Source of the DNA: GCA-002701945 sp964442015
GTDB lineage: Bacteria; Fidelibacterota; Marinisomatia; Marinisomatales; TCS55
Reading direction: 5' to 3'
Assembly: GCA_964442015.1 (NCBI GenBank)
Contig: CAYTYA010000039.1
Coordinates: 1 to 14,893, forward strand
DNA: 14,893 nt
The notes beneath the pieces are model-generated. The model saw nothing but the letters and a program-made list of their open reading frames with translations, had not been told where the DNA came from and did not search any database. Made by a program: the position numbers and the translations under genes. Below are positions 14,753 through 14,893 of this stretch, piece after piece; positions within the stretch are counted from its first letter, which is position 1, and each line of letters begins with the position of its first letter.

Positions 14753-14893
14753 CTACTTTTTGGCCTTCTTTGCTGAGCCTTTCTTATTAGATTTCTTATC
14801 TTTAGGCTCTTTATCTTTTTTACTATCAGCTTCTTCTGCTGGTGCTTCTTCTTCTGCTGGTGCCTCTTCTTCTGCTGGTGCTTCTTCTTCCGC
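14753..14893 (-). CDS. rpsP: 30S ribosomal protein S16, C-terminal tail only (cut by window edge)
   Basis: Only the last 46 codons lie in the window, translated by hand to the TAG at 14755-14753. The sequence is three copies of AEEEAP-type hexads, then EEADSKKDKEPKDKKSNK and a Lys/Ala end (KKGSAKKAKK). The conserved S16 core is outside, so the identity rests on context: rpsP is the standard gene before khpA-rimM-trmD-rplS, and S16 proteins with long Ala/Glu/Pro tails are known in FCB bacteria. The tail is low-complexity, acidic first and basic at the end, and surely disordered on its own. Confidence 0.75.
   Translation of the reverse strand, partial: AEEEAPAEEEAPAEEEAPAEEADSKKDKEPKDKKSNKKGSAKKAKK
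14833..14893. repeat. 18-base tandem repeat in the S16 tail
   Basis: Three full copies of an 18-base unit (cttctgctggtgcttctt on the plus strand, the middle copy with one change) plus a partial fourth copy run to the window edge. They start at 14833, 14851, 14869 and 14887. They encode the hexad AEEEAP in frame, so copy number can change without breaking the reading frame. Confidence 0.85.

Overview
The window reads as an ordinary chromosomal segment of an AT-rich bacterium (about one third G+C by eye). All recognisable genes lie on the minus strand, so transcription runs from the right edge to the left edge. The best guess for the host is the Fibrobacteres-Chlorobi-Bacteroidetes (FCB) side of the tree, for example Candidatus Marinimicrobia (SAR406). 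The hints are a long repetitive acidic/basic tail on ribosomal protein S16, an omega subunit of the 'NIYEAVVVMSKRARQI' type, a PorV/PorQ-like outer-membrane barrel, and the order yicC-gmk-rpoZ. This placement is inference; no 16S or other decisive marker is present.

In transcription order, block 1 (14893 to about 12819) is a ribosome and tRNA-modification operon: rpsP (C-terminal part only), khpA, rimM, trmD, rplS. It ends at a clear hairpin terminator (12819-12849). Block 2 (12723 to 4671) is a tight run of an Fsr-like MFS transporter, selA, selB, mutS and a PorV/PorQ-like exported protein. selA and selB charge tRNA-Sec and deliver it to the ribosome; selC and selD are not here. mutS starts inside the end of selB. 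Block 3 (4582 to the left edge) is yicC, gmk, rpoZ, a family-4 uracil-DNA glycosylase gene, dnaB and a rel/spoT gene cut by the window edge. It joins RNA turnover, GMP phosphorylation, RNA polymerase assembly, uracil repair, the replicative helicase and (p)ppGpp metabolism.

The packing is extreme. Most neighbours overlap by 1-8 bases (ATGA, TTGA or TAATG junctions) or are a few bases apart, and at least three genes (trmD, mutS, the uracil glycosylase) start with TTG behind a visible Shine-Dalgarno. The only gaps of note are about 150 bases before the transporter (terminator plus possible promoter), 88 bases before yicC (possible promoter), 62 bases between rpsP and khpA (inverted repeats and a possible 15-codon ORF) and about 40 bases before selA. 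No stretch over 300 bases lacks a gene.

I see no mobile element, CRISPR array, prophage, rRNA or tRNA gene. I did not find a convincing new biological system. The observations most worth a second look are the rpsP-khpA leader, the mixed sel/mutS/transporter run, the Asp/Gly-rich insertion in the barrel protein, and the S16 tail.
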